Source: Rhodospirillaceae bacterium bin65
GTDB lineage: Bacteria; Pseudomonadota; Alphaproteobacteria; Bin65
DNA length: 64,000 bases
Reading direction: 5' to 3'
NCBI GenBank assembly: GCA_002238725.1
Contig: MPMX01000002.1
Location: 62,001-126,000 of the forward strand
The notes under the pieces: model-generated
What the model was told of the DNA's origin: nothing
What the model saw: the letters and a program-made list of their open reading frames with translations, nothing else
The model's database searches: none
Part shown: one piece after another, positions 10,911 through 19,871 of the stretch
Numbering within the stretch: the stretch's first letter is position 1
How the letters are laid out: each line of letters begins with the position of its first letter
Translations under genes and position numbers: made by a program

Positions 10911-12080
10911 CTAGCCGGCCCTGAACTCGTTGAAAATGTCGATCCAGGCTTTCGCATCCTGCTGCACGGGGAGGTCGCGGCCGACGCTGCGGTCGATCAG
11001 CGTCTCCACGCGCATCCGGCCGCGGTTTTCGGGATCGGGGTCGTAGCCCATGAGCCGGTTCTGCTCCGCGGTCCAATGGTCCGCAATCTTGAGGTTCGGG
11101 CCGCGGGCCTTGAACGCCCTGGCGAAACCGAGCTTCGCCTGAACATGGGCCTGACTGACATATCTGATCCACTCGAGAGCGAGATCCTTGTTCCGGCTTT
11201 GCTTGCACACGGTGGCCACTTCCTGCCAGCGGATGCCGCCCTGTTTCGGAATCGTCGCCTCGAAATTCTTGTAACCGGCGAATTTCAGATCGATATCGAG
11301 ATCGCCGATCATGGCGGCGACGATATCGCCCTCGATCATTGCCTGCACGATGGGCCGGCTGCTTGCGCCCAGCATGCCGACCTGAGGCCTGAGCCGGAGC
11401 AGCCACGCCCTGACCGCGCCCAATTGCCCGTCGCTCAGGTCATAGGGATTTTCCGTGTTGGGATGAACCGCGAGGCTCGCAATGCCCATGTTCGGCAGAT
11501 ACCAGTCCAGAACGCCGATTCTGCCGGCAAGTTCGGGCAGAAACAGCGAATTCCAGTCCTCGCTCGCCTCCCGGCTCATACGGTCGGCGTTGTAGGACAT
11601 GGCGTAGAATCCGAAGCGTGTGGCCGTACCCCAGATCCGGCCGCCGCCCGCCTTGATCTGGCGCATGTTCCTGAACCGGGGATGGTAGTTGGCGAGTTCC
11701 GGTATGTCTTCCGGACTGTAGGGCTCGATCGCGTCGATAGCGGCGAGCTTGTGAACATATTCGGCGTCGACCAGCACGTTGTCGTAAGTCCCGCGCGGCG
11801 CCCGGTTGAATGACCGGAGCATCTGTTCGCCGCCGATATAGACCTTGAATTCTATCTTGATGCCGTGCGTGTCCTCGAATTCCTCGGCGACATTCTTTTC
11901 TTCGTAACCCGGCCAGGTCAGCACCCGCAGCCGGTCCGCAGCGCGCGCGCTGCGGGAAAGAACGGCGAGCGGGCCTGCCGCGACCGCGCCTGCCGCCGCG
12001 GCGCCGGCCTTCAGAACGGTCCGCCGACCCACCGTGGGGACGGGACGGGCGGCGCCATTTCGCCTGCCGGCGCCTCTCAT
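10911..12080 (-). CDS. Polyamine-type (PotD-like) ABC substrate-binding protein, Tat-exported
   Basis: The start at 12080 is fixed by a good ribosome-binding site (AAGGAGG ending 7 nt before the ATG). The 389-residue product has a twin-arginine signal (R19-R20 in VGRRTVLKAG) with an ARA cleavage site near 47. The mature start LRVLTWPGYEEKNVAEEFEDTHG is typical of spermidine/putrescine-type binding proteins (SBP_bac family). No permease or ATPase genes are adjacent, so it is an orphan here. The isochorismatase-like gene is divergent, 66 bp away. Confidence 0.85.
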   Translation of the reverse strand: MRGAGRRNGAARPVPTVGRRTVLKAGAAAAGAVAAGPLAVLSRSARAADRLRVLTWPGYEEKNVAEEFEDTHGIKIEFKVYIGGEQMLRSFNRAPRGTYDNVLVDAEYVHKLAAIDAIEPYSPEDIPELANYHPRFRNMRQIKAGGGRIWGTATRFGFYAMSYNADRMSREASEDWNSLFLPELAGRIGVLDWYLPNMGIASLAVHPNTENPYDLSDGQLGAVRAWLLRLRPQVGMLGASSRPIVQAMIEGDIVAAMIGDLDIDLKFAGYKNFEATIPKQGGIRWQEVATVCKQSRNKDLALEWIRYVSQAHVQAKLGFARAFKARGPNLKIADHWTAEQNRLMGYDPDPENRGRMRVETLIDRSVGRDLPVQQDAKAWIDIFNEFRAG

Positions 12081-12146
12081 CGGAGCCTCCTTCTCATCGT
12101 CGATGCAGGGCGTTAGTGTATACGGGTCTGAAGCCGGGAGGCCACA

Positions 12147-12785
12147 ATGGACACCTTTTCCGCCCACCGGCACGGCGATGACAGCATGACCCTGTCGCCG
12201 CCGCACACCGCGGTCCTCGTCGTCGACATGATGAACGATTTCTGCGCCGAGGGCGGCGCGATGGTGCTGCCGGGCTCGGAGCGGCTGGTGCCGCCGCAGA
12301 ACGCCGTGATCCGGGCGGTGCGCGGCACCGGCGGGGTCGTCGCCTTCATCAAGGACACCCACCGGCCGCAGGCCAGGCGCGAGCGCGAATTCCTCAAGCG
12401 GACGCCCCATTGCATCGAGGGCAGTTGGGGCGCCGAAGTGATCGACCCACTGGACCGGCGGCCCGGCGACATCGAGATCGTCAAGCGGCGCTATTCCGGC
12501 TTCTTCAACACCGACCTCGACCTCAGCCTGAAGGACATGGTGGTCGACACCCTGATCGTCGTCGGCGTCGTCACCAACATCTGCGTCCGCTCGACGGTCC
12601 ACGACGCATTCTTCAACGGCTACCGGGCGATCGTGCCGGAAGATTGCGTCGCCGCAACCGGCCCGCGCGAGCAGGAGTCGAGCCTGTACGACATCGGCAC
12701 CCATTTCGGCCTGGTCACGACCTCCGAAGCCGTGGTCCGGGCGCTGCGCGAAGGCGTGGCGGTGGAAAACCGGATCACCGCATAG
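12147..12785 (+). CDS. Isochorismatase-like cysteine hydrolase
   Basis: A 212-residue member of the cysteine hydrolase family that includes N-carbamoylsarcosine amidase, nicotinamidase and ureidoacrylate hydrolase. The catalytic triad is present: Asp27 (VVDMMNDFC), Lys113 (IVKRRYSGF) and Cys146 (VVTNICVRS), with the cis-peptide-forming VVT before the cysteine. An SD-like GGGAGG precedes the ATG at 12147. A second in-frame ATG lies at 12186. The substrate is probably a C-N compound. With the divergent PotD-like protein it may form an amine or amide-utilisation pair, an inference from position only. Confidence 0.82.
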   Translation: MDTFSAHRHGDDSMTLSPPHTAVLVVDMMNDFCAEGGAMVLPGSERLVPPQNAVIRAVRGTGGVVAFIKDTHRPQARREREFLKRTPHCIEGSWGAEVIDPLDRRPGDIEIVKRRYSGFFNTDLDLSLKDMVVDTLIVVGVVTNICVRSTVHDAFFNGYRAIVPEDCVAATGPREQESSLYDIGTHFGLVTTSEAVVRALREGVAVENRITA

Positions 12786-12884
12786 GGAGCGAGAGCCCCG
12801 CCACGGCGCTGCAAGAGCTATCGATCCAATAGGACGCATTGGACCGGGCGGGAACTTTCCGGGGGAAATCCCCGAATGATCCGC

Positions 12885-15263
12885 TCAGTCCCGCACGGGT
12901 GACGGCGCGGGCTCGCCGGCACCGTCGCTTCGGCGGGTGCGGTATCCGTGCCAGCCGATCCAGACCACCGCAGCGGCGACGGCGGGACCGTAGACCGCGG
13001 GGTCGTTCGATATCACAAGGATGGCCAGCGCGAGGCGCAGCCCGATCTCCCACAAGGGCAGCGCGGCCCGGTCGAAGCGCGCCAGCGCGCTTGCGAGCAG
13101 AAACAGCGCCAGCACAAGGCGCGCGAGCAGCCAGAGCAGGGGCACGGTATCCACGGTCCCGTCATAGCCCGGCAGGTAGGAAACGTTGGTCCCGCTCGCA
13201 GTAGGATCCAGGAACGCTTCTTCTATCAGGAGCAGTTCCGGATAAATCGCGAAAACGAAGGGTATGACGAACATCACGATGCCCGACCGGACCGCCGAGA
13301 AGCCGGTCGCCATCGGCTCGGCCTTGGTAATCGAACTGGCCGCGAACGCGGCGATCGCCACCGGCGGTGTGATCGCCGAGGCGACCGCGAAATAGAAGAT
13401 GAACATGTGCGCCGAAAAAATTGAGATTCCGAGCCCGGCGAGAACCGGCCCCATCAGGAGCGCCACGTTCACATAGGCCGGCACCGCCGGCATCCCCATG
13501 CCGAGGAGCACCGCAAGCATCATCGTCATGAGGAGAGCCATGAACTGGAAAGCGACGGAGCCGCCCGCCCCGAGGTTGAGGCTCTGCAGCCATCCCAGCA
13601 CGTCGAGGGAGATGAAGAAGGGCAGGCCGGTCAATTTCAGGCAAAAGTCGATAATCGAAACCGCCAGGAACATCAGATAGAGCGTGGCAATCAGAATTCC
13701 GGCATTCGACAGCGCGTCGAGCAGCTTGCGCGGGCGGGCGCGCATTTCGGGATCCAGAAAGAGCAGGAAAATCAGCAGGAAGACCGCCCACCAGCCCGCG
13801 CTTCCGGCATCGCCGGCGGCGTTCTGCACAATTTTCAGCAGCCACGGAAGCTCGGAGACCTTGCACACCCCCTCGGCAAACACGCGCTCGGCGCCGAGCA
13901 GGCCGTCGAACCAGCCGCAGCCGACATTCTGTTTCGGCGTCAGCAACAGGAACAGGATGATCAGGATCGGCCCGAAGATCATGATCAGGTTGTAGATATC
14001 CTGGCGCGACAGGTGCATGTCCTCGGTCAGCACGCCCAGGGCCTCGATTTTCTGCTTTCGCGACTGGAAGACCGCGGAGAGGAAGAGGCAGAGGAAATAG
14101 GCGAACGCGGGAATGGCCGCCGCCACGATCACGTCGCTGTAGGGAACCCCCGTCATCGCCGCGAGGACGAAAGCGGCAACGCCCATGACCGGCGGCATGA
14201 CCGAACCGCCGGACGAGGCCGCGGCCTCCATCCCGCCGGCGAACACGCGCGAGAAACCGCGCTTGATCATCATCGGAATGGTCAGCACACCGGTCGAGAG
14301 CACGTTGACGATCGGCCCGCCGGAGATTGTGCCGAACATCGCCGAGGATACGATGGCCGCGTGGGCGGGCCCGCCCCGAAGGCGCCGCGTCCAGCGGAAG
14401 GCGAGTTTGATCAGGGACTTGCCACCGGCCGAGGCGCCGAACAGCGATCCCAGGATCAGGTACGGGAAAATCTCGTTGAGCGTGATATCGATGAACCGGC
14501 CGAGCAGGCCGGACGCGTTGTTGGTCAGGATGTCATGGACCCGCGGCCGGCCGTCCGCCAGCGATCGCGGCTCGCCCCCCAGCTTGGTCACAAGATATTT
14601 GTCGATGTCCTGGGCGCCGTAGAAGTACCAGATCAGGATGGTTCCGATGGTGTAGGCGGCGATCAGAAGGGCGACCAGGACGAGCGGAAACCCCCAGACC
14701 TTGATGTTGAAGGTGAGGAAAACGACGATCGCGAGCCCCACGATCGCCACGATCCAGCCGCCCGTGGTGTACAGGCATTGCGGGTCTTCCACCGTGAGGG
14801 GCTCGGGCAGGCCGAGCATCAGGGCGGTTTCTTTTTCGACCTTCAGGCTCTCGGCGATCATGCGCTCGCGGTCGCCGGTGATCCGGTCGATGAGGCAGAC
14901 CGATTCGAACTCGACCAGGTAGGTGAGCGAGATGGCGATCGCCATCGTCACGAGCGCCAGGTCCATGAACAGGCCGAAACCGCGGCGCAGGCGGCTTCTG
15001 TCGGTCCAGGCGCGCCACATCGAATGGTGCAGCGCAACCGTCAGCATCATCGCGGCGAAGTAGAGCGGGTAGTAATATTCGTACGGGAACTTGCGGATGA
15101 TGAAGCGGGGATTGCCCGCGATGTCCCGCGCCAGATCGTCGAGACCGGGTATTCCCGGCATCATATTGATCAGGCCGACGACGACGAGCGCGATCGACAG
15201 GACATAGACAATACGATGATTGAGGCCGCGGCGGGCGGGGCCCGGAATTACATCTTCGGACAC
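12885..15263 (-). CDS. TRAP transporter fused permease (DctQM), TAXI type
   Basis: A highly hydrophobic protein of about 792 residues in which the small (DctQ) and large (DctM) TRAP permease subunits are fused. The N-terminal third holds the four-helix Q part and a periplasmic loop; the rest is the DctM part with SSAMFGTISGGPIVNVLSTG and GMGMPAVPAYV motifs. I chose the GTG at 15263. The frame is open to an ATG at 15317, but that stretch contains a perfect GC-rich stem-loop coding for an alanine-rich run and lacks an SD. It forms an operon with the TAXI receptor upstream and probably imports dicarboxylates or other organic acids using a sodium gradient. Confidence 0.88.
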   Translation of the reverse strand: MSEDVIPGPARRGLNHRIVYVLSIALVVVGLINMMPGIPGLDDLARDIAGNPRFIIRKFPYEYYYPLYFAAMMLTVALHHSMWRAWTDRSRLRRGFGLFMDLALVTMAIAISLTYLVEFESVCLIDRITGDRERMIAESLKVEKETALMLGLPEPLTVEDPQCLYTTGGWIVAIVGLAIVVFLTFNIKVWGFPLVLVALLIAAYTIGTILIWYFYGAQDIDKYLVTKLGGEPRSLADGRPRVHDILTNNASGLLGRFIDITLNEIFPYLILGSLFGASAGGKSLIKLAFRWTRRLRGGPAHAAIVSSAMFGTISGGPIVNVLSTGVLTIPMMIKRGFSRVFAGGMEAAASSGGSVMPPVMGVAAFVLAAMTGVPYSDVIVAAAIPAFAYFLCLFLSAVFQSRKQKIEALGVLTEDMHLSRQDIYNLIMIFGPILIILFLLLTPKQNVGCGWFDGLLGAERVFAEGVCKVSELPWLLKIVQNAAGDAGSAGWWAVFLLIFLLFLDPEMRARPRKLLDALSNAGILIATLYLMFLAVSIIDFCLKLTGLPFFISLDVLGWLQSLNLGAGGSVAFQFMALLMTMMLAVLLGMGMPAVPAYVNVALLMGPVLAGLGISIFSAHMFIFYFAVASAITPPVAIAAFAASSITKAEPMATGFSAVRSGIVMFVIPFVFAIYPELLLIEEAFLDPTASGTNVSYLPGYDGTVDTVPLLWLLARLVLALFLLASALARFDRAALPLWEIGLRLALAILVISNDPAVYGPAVAAAVVWIGWHGYRTRRSDGAGEPAPSPVRD

Positions 15264-15289
15264 GTGTTCATTCGCCCGGTGCGGCGGGA

Positions 15290-15313
15290 GGGCCGCGGCG
15301 AAAGCCGCGGCCC
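15290..15313 (-). other. Intercistronic stem-loop with GNRA-type loop
   Basis: Perfect 10-bp arms (GGGCCGCGGC / GCCGCGGCCC) enclose the four bases GAAA on the + strand, so the transcript of the minus-strand operon reads TTTC in the loop. It lies between the TAXI receptor stop and the chosen permease start. Such stem-loops commonly protect the upstream binding-protein mRNA and lower permease expression. The same arrangement recurs at 43626-43655. Confidence 0.55.
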
Positions 15314-15343
15314 CCATGAGCCGGTTTGGACTGCGGGTTCAGA

Positions 15344-16390
15344 CTACGGCTTTGCGCAATCGGGAACCTTGTGGCCGGCTTCCTCCCAGGCCGCCACGGC
15401 GCCCGGATGATATTTCACCGGTACCGGGCCGCACATGCCGGTCTTCGCCGGATCGATTTCGCCGAGGAAGATGTTCGCCATGTAGGGCGCCTTCGACTTG
15501 AATTTTTTCACGTTGGAGATCGCCGCCTTGGTCAGGGCCTTGGCGAGGTCGAAACTCATCGACGTCTGGACCATGTCGGCGCCCGCCGTGCCCGGGGCGC
15601 GGTAAAATCCGTCCCCGGAGACGATGGTAAGCCCCTTGATCGGCTTGACGGTCTTGAGGTCGACGACCCACGGCGCCGTTCCGGGCGCCTTGAGATATCT
15701 TTGCATGGGTTTGGAATCCCATGCCTTCTTGGGCACCGACCACAGGGTGATGCTTCCGGAGCCGAGCGACCGTAGGATCCGGGTATCCGGGAAGGTGATC
15801 GGCAGGACCATGGCGTCTCCGGTGCCGTCGGTGATGGTCTTGACCATCTGGCCCCAGTTGGACTGCACGCCCTTGTAGTCCTTGCCATCGGAATAGCCGG
15901 TTACGATCCTCACGATTGCCCGGGCGATGTTCAGCGCAGCGCCCCGGGGCGGGCCGTTGACGATCGTCTTGCCCTTGATGTCCTTCCAGCCTTTGACGCT
16001 CGAACTGTCAAAGGCATAGAGCCCGTAGCCGCCATAGGTGTAGGTGTAGAGCGCTGCCGTGTTCTTGACGAGCTCGGCGCCCTTTTTCTTGCCGAGCTTG
16101 CCGTAGGGGCCGGCGCCGCGCGAAAGCAGGAACGGCAGGATGAGCGGAACCGCAGAGACATCCGTCTTGCCCTGGGCCAGGTTCTGAAGCGAGTTGGTCA
16201 GGGTCTGACCCTCGGCGACCTGGAAATTGGCAATCCCCTGAGCCGCAGCCAGTTCGGCGAGGGTCGTGATCACGGCATGGGGCACGCCGCCGGGGCTTGC
16301 GGTTTCCGCGGTCAGGTTCTGCTGGGCGTTGGCCGAAACGGCGAAGGCGACGGTTGCCGCCAGGGCCGTTAGCGTGATTTTGCCGGACAT
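15344..16390 (-). CDS. TAXI-family TRAP substrate-binding protein
   Basis: A 348-residue periplasmic receptor with a Sec signal peptide (hydrophobic 5-19, cleavage near ANA-Q, residue 22). The LTAETASPGG start of the mature domain and the later NGPPRGAALNIARAI segment fit the TAXI (TRAP-associated extracytoplasmic immunogenic) family. A strong ribosome-binding site (GGGAGGAATC) precedes the ATG. It is the first gene of a two-gene operon with the fused permease and would capture an organic anion for it. Confidence 0.87.
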   Translation of the reverse strand: MSGKITLTALAATVAFAVSANAQQNLTAETASPGGVPHAVITTLAELAAAQGIANFQVAEGQTLTNSLQNLAQGKTDVSAVPLILPFLLSRGAGPYGKLGKKKGAELVKNTAALYTYTYGGYGLYAFDSSSVKGWKDIKGKTIVNGPPRGAALNIARAIVRIVTGYSDGKDYKGVQSNWGQMVKTITDGTGDAMVLPITFPDTRILRSLGSGSITLWSVPKKAWDSKPMQRYLKAPGTAPWVVDLKTVKPIKGLTIVSGDGFYRAPGTAGADMVQTSMSFDLAKALTKAAISNVKKFKSKAPYMANIFLGEIDPAKTGMCGPVPVKYHPGAVAAWEEAGHKVPDCAKP

Positions 16391-16723
16391 GATTCCTCCC
16401 TGTTTCTTTGGTCGTTAGACAAGCGAAAGTCTATAGCGGCAACGGCAGCACAGGGAAAGCCGGATCGCGGCGCAGGCCGCGGCACGAGCGCGCCGTGTGG
16501 ATTGTCGGCTGTCTCCTGCCGGATGCTTTCCTGCCGGTCCGGCTATCGGCGCCCAGCGCCGGCCTCGAAGCGGATGTCGTCCTCGACCGGGAGGGGCCGG
16601 TTTGACGAGAACCGCGGCCAGTGCCGAATCGGCAAGATTGCGCCTTGAACCGGACCCCGGCCGGCCCCGATAATCCGCGTCCGTCGGGGCGTCCGGCCCA
16701 GGGCATCGAACAACGGAACGAAC
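16391..16723. other. Divergent intergenic region with a small inverted repeat
   Basis: 333 bp between the TAXI receptor and the oxidoreductase gene, which diverge. No convincing reading frame is present. Near the receptor start, TAGAC at 16416-16420 and GTCTA at 16429-16433 form an inverted repeat with an 8-bp spacer. On the minus strand the far arm overlaps TATAGA, a possible -10. This could be a regulator site controlling the TRAP operon. The remainder is GC-rich without clear signals. Confidence 0.35.
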
Positions 16724-17617
16724 ATGAACGAACCAGAGAAAACAGCACCGCGGAAGGTCGCCTTCCTCGGCCTCGGGGTCATGGGCTACAACATGGCCGG
16801 CCATCTGGCCAAAGCCGGTCACGCGGTCACCGTCTACAACCGGACTGCCTCGAAATCGGCACGGTGGTTGGATGAGTTCGAAGGGAAGAGTGCGGCGACG
16901 CCGGTCGAAGCCGCGGACGGCGACGAGATCGTGTTCGCCTGCGTCGGCAACGACGACGACGTGCGCGCAGTGACGGTCGGCGGCGGCGGCGCCTTCGAGG
17001 CGATGGGCGCCGGCACCGTCTTCGTCGACCACACGACCGCGTCGGCCGACGTCGCTCAGGAGCTGGCAGCTGCGGCGGCGGAGCGCGGTTTCGGCTTCAT
17101 CGATGCCCCGGTATCCGGCGGCGAGGCCGGCGCCGTAAACGGCATGCTCACGGTCATGGCCGGCGGAGAGCAGGCGGACTTCGACCGGTGCAAGGGCGTT
17201 ATCGACGCCTATGCCCGCGCCGTGACGCTGCTCGGCCCGGTCGGTTCGGGCCAGCTCACGAAAATGGTCAATCAGGTCTGCATCGCCGGTCTGGTGCAGG
17301 GGCTCGCCGAAGGGCTGAACCTGGCGCAACGTTCGGGGCTCGACGCCAGGCTCGTGCTCGACGTCATTTCCAAGGGCGCCGCGCAATCCTGGCAGATGGA
17401 CAACCGCGGCACGACGATGGCCGACGACGAATTCGAATTCGGCTTCGCGGTCGACTGGATGCGCAAGGACCTCGACATCTGCCTGGCCCAGGGACACCGG
17501 GTCGGCGCGCTCCTGCCGGTCACCGCGCTGGTCAACGAGTTCTATGCCCGGGTGCAGGCGCGCGGCGGCGGGCGTTGGGATACCTCGAGCCTGATGCGGC
17601 TGCTCAGCACGCCGTAG
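16724..17617 (+). CDS. 3-hydroxyisobutyrate dehydrogenase-family NAD(P)-dependent oxidoreductase
   Basis: A 297-residue beta-hydroxyacid dehydrogenase. The NAD(P)-binding loop is GLGVMG at residues 16-21 and the substrate signature DAPVSGGEAGA is at 127-137. The catalytic lysine is K180 in GQLTKMVNQ. The length equals that of MmsB, GarR and related enzymes, which oxidise or reduce a 3-hydroxyacid. It overlaps the convergent CoA-transferase gene by 14 bp. The substrate cannot be assigned, but with the neighbouring CoA-transferase and TRAP genes an imported hydroxyacid is plausible. Confidence 0.88.
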   Translation: MNEPEKTAPRKVAFLGLGVMGYNMAGHLAKAGHAVTVYNRTASKSARWLDEFEGKSAATPVEAADGDEIVFACVGNDDDVRAVTVGGGGAFEAMGAGTVFVDHTTASADVAQELAAAAAERGFGFIDAPVSGGEAGAVNGMLTVMAGGEQADFDRCKGVIDAYARAVTLLGPVGSGQLTKMVNQVCIAGLVQGLAEGLNLAQRSGLDARLVLDVISKGAAQSWQMDNRGTTMADDEFEFGFAVDWMRKDLDICLAQGHRVGALLPVTALVNEFYARVQARGGGRWDTSSLMRLLSTP

Positions 17618-18809
17618 CCGGCCCCCGGCTGGCCAGAACGCCGTTTCCGGCCAGGCGCTCGATCTCCGCTGCCGAATATCCGAGTTCGCTCAGGATGGCG
17701 GCGTTGTCGGCGCCCAGGAAAGGCGCGAGCGTCTGCACCGCCGCCGGCGTCCGGTCGAAGCGCGCCGCCGGCCGCGGCTGGCGCACCTTGCCGAGCAGAT
17801 CGTCGTCATGGATCTCGATGGTCCCGTTAGCTTCGATCTGCGCGTCGTCCAGCAGTTGCCAGCGGGTCAGCACCGGCGCAGCCGGGACATCCTCGCGGTC
17901 GAGCCGCGCCAGAATCTCGTCGGTCTGCCATTTCTGCATTTCCTCGCCGACGATCTCCCGGCGCGCCGGCCGGTTCTGCGCCCGGGCCCCGGCGGTCGCA
18001 AAGCGTTCGTCTTCCAGCAGATCCTCGCGGCCGAGCGCCCGGCACATGCCCTGCCACTCCGAATCCGACACCGCGCCTGCCGTGATGTATCCGTCCCCGG
18101 TTCTGTAGACCAGATCGAGCCCCATCTGGCCCTGCGCCGGATCGATCTCCTTGCCGACGAAGGTCAAGCTGGAAATGGCCTCCGGCCACAGATACGCCAC
18201 CATGGTATCGAGCATCGCAAGGCGGACATGCTGGCCCTCGCCGGTTTGCGAACGCGCGAACAACGCCGCCGTGATCGCCTGTGCCGCCGCGACCGCCGTG
18301 GTCTTGTCGGGAACGATCGTGCGCACCATGCGCGGCTGACCGGTGGCCTGGTCGGTCTGGATATCGGCAAGGCCGCACAGCGCCTGGATCACCGGGTCGT
18401 AGACCCGTTGGCCCGAGTAGGGACCGGTTTCCCCGAAGCCGCTGATCGAAACGAAAACGATGTCGGGGCGGATTTCGCGGACAACGTCTTCGCCCAGCCC
18501 CATCCGTTCGATCGCGCCCGGGCGGAAGTTCTGCACCAGGACATCGGCGGTCGCGGCGAGTTTTCTGACGATGGCGAGCCCCTCGGCGCTCTTGATGTCG
18601 AGCGCCAGTCCCCGCTTGCTTCGGTTGCACGACAGGAACGAGGCCGACATTCCCCTGTTCATGGCGCTGACGTGGCGCATGTGGTCGCCCCGGGGGGATT
18701 CGATCTTGATGACGTCCGCGCCCTGGTCCGCGAGCATCATCGTCGCCATCGGCCCCGAGACCATCGTGGTCAGATCGAGGATGCGCACGCCTTTGAGCGG
18801 TCCGGTCAT
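17604..18809 (-). CDS. Family III (CaiB/BaiF) CoA-transferase, copy 1
   Basis: A 401-residue CoA-transferase that moves CoA from an acyl-CoA donor to a carboxylic acid. The start MTGPLKGVRILDLTTMVSGPMA and the LLADQGADVIKIESPRGD stretch are the family N-terminus. The catalytic aspartate is Asp138 in RVYDPVIQ. By eye it is very similar along its whole length to the protein at 43830-45032, so the two are paralogs about 25 kb apart. It is convergent with the dehydrogenase upstream and followed on the same strand by nothing obvious. The acid substrate is unknown. Confidence 0.88.
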   Translation of the reverse strand: MTGPLKGVRILDLTTMVSGPMATMMLADQGADVIKIESPRGDHMRHVSAMNRGMSASFLSCNRSKRGLALDIKSAEGLAIVRKLAATADVLVQNFRPGAIERMGLGEDVVREIRPDIVFVSISGFGETGPYSGQRVYDPVIQALCGLADIQTDQATGQPRMVRTIVPDKTTAVAAAQAITAALFARSQTGEGQHVRLAMLDTMVAYLWPEAISSLTFVGKEIDPAQGQMGLDLVYRTGDGYITAGAVSDSEWQGMCRALGREDLLEDERFATAGARAQNRPARREIVGEEMQKWQTDEILARLDREDVPAAPVLTRWQLLDDAQIEANGTIEIHDDDLLGKVRQPRPAARFDRTPAAVQTLAPFLGADNAAILSELGYSAAEIERLAGNGVLASRGPATAC

Positions 18810-18892
18810 TCGTCCGTTTCGTCCTTGTCCGTATTCCTGGGTCTGCTTCCGGCTCTGTCGCGCATGGCCGGCCGCGAGGTTCGGCGGGGGCG

Positions 18893-19528
18893 TCAGGCAA
18901 AATTGATTTCGCGTGCGTGCTTGTAGGCCGGCCGCTCGATCAGGCTTCCCCGATACGCCAGAAGCGACTCCGGTATCGGAATTTCCAGCGTCATTGCATA
19001 GTCGAGGCAGGTCACCATCAGGATATCGGCAACGCTCATGCCCTCCGGCATCAGCGTGTCCACGCCGTCCGGAAATTTCTTCATCATGCCGTCGATCTGT
19101 TCGCAGAAATAGTCCCGGGCCGACTCGACGGCGTGCGGCGCCTCGCCGTAGATGTGTGCCAGTTGCAGGTGGCGCCGGATCAGGTAGAGCGGGTGGGCGT
19201 CCAGCTCCGTCATGACGAAAAAACACCATTCGTTCAGCGCGGCGCGGCGCGCCGGATCCTCGGGCACGAAAAAGCCTTCGGGCGCCGGGAAGGTTTCGCT
19301 CAGATAGTTGATGATCGCCGCGCTCTCCGCCAGGACGAACGGGCCATGCTCGATCACCGGGACCTTGTGCCGGGGGTTCAGGCGCAGATATTCCTCGGTC
19401 AGGGTCTCGCCGGTGCGCGGCCCGATGGGGCGCAGGTCGTACTCGATATCCATTTCAGCGAGCATCCAGTGCGCGCGCATGGTGCGGGCGGTCCCTATGC
19501 CCCACACCCTGAGATCGTTCTTCGACAT
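18893..19528 (-). CDS. Glutathione S-transferase family protein
   Basis: 211 residues. An N-terminal thioredoxin-like half (residues 6-85, with NPRHKVPVI and the ESAAIINYL motif) is followed by the all-helical C-terminal half, as in bacterial GSTs. The start is set by AAGGAAACCGATCG before the ATG at 19528. The thiol-activating residue is not a clear Ser or Cys (GIGTARTMRAHW), so the class is uncertain. It precedes the CoA-transferase gene by 83 bp on the same strand and may be co-transcribed. Confidence 0.82.
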   Translation of the reverse strand: MSKNDLRVWGIGTARTMRAHWMLAEMDIEYDLRPIGPRTGETLTEEYLRLNPRHKVPVIEHGPFVLAESAAIINYLSETFPAPEGFFVPEDPARRAALNEWCFFVMTELDAHPLYLIRRHLQLAHIYGEAPHAVESARDYFCEQIDGMMKKFPDGVDTLMPEGMSVADILMVTCLDYAMTLEIPIPESLLAYRGSLIERPAYKHAREINFA

Positions 19529-19871
19529 CGATCGGTTTCCTTGTGCAAAATGACTCGCGGTGTTGAACGGGATGGAATGACTGGAAAGATTCGAAAAACC
19601 GGCCTGTCGGCGTTCCCGGCGCCGCCCATCCCGGGCCCGGGATGCGATCCTTGAACCGGACCGCAAACTGCCCCATCGCGTCGGCCCGATCAACGGGCCA
19701 CCTCCGGCGCATAGGCCGCCGCCGCGGATCGTTACGGCCTGCCGGCCAGAGGCCTCAAGCCCCGGGTACTTCCATACGATCGGTGGCGAAAGACGGAATG
19801 ACGGTTCGCTGCACTCGCAATGCCCGTCCAAGTCGATTAAATACTGACAACCACGTCAAAGAGGCCAGTCG
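19529..19871. other. Divergent intergenic region, no gene seen
   Basis: 343 bp between the GST gene and the DctP-like gene. Short open frames here lack ribosome-binding sites and look like GC-driven noise. An AT-rich patch (GATTAAATACTGACAACC, about 19836-19853) just before the DctP-like gene may hold its promoter. No repeat or strong hairpin is apparent. Confidence 0.4.
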
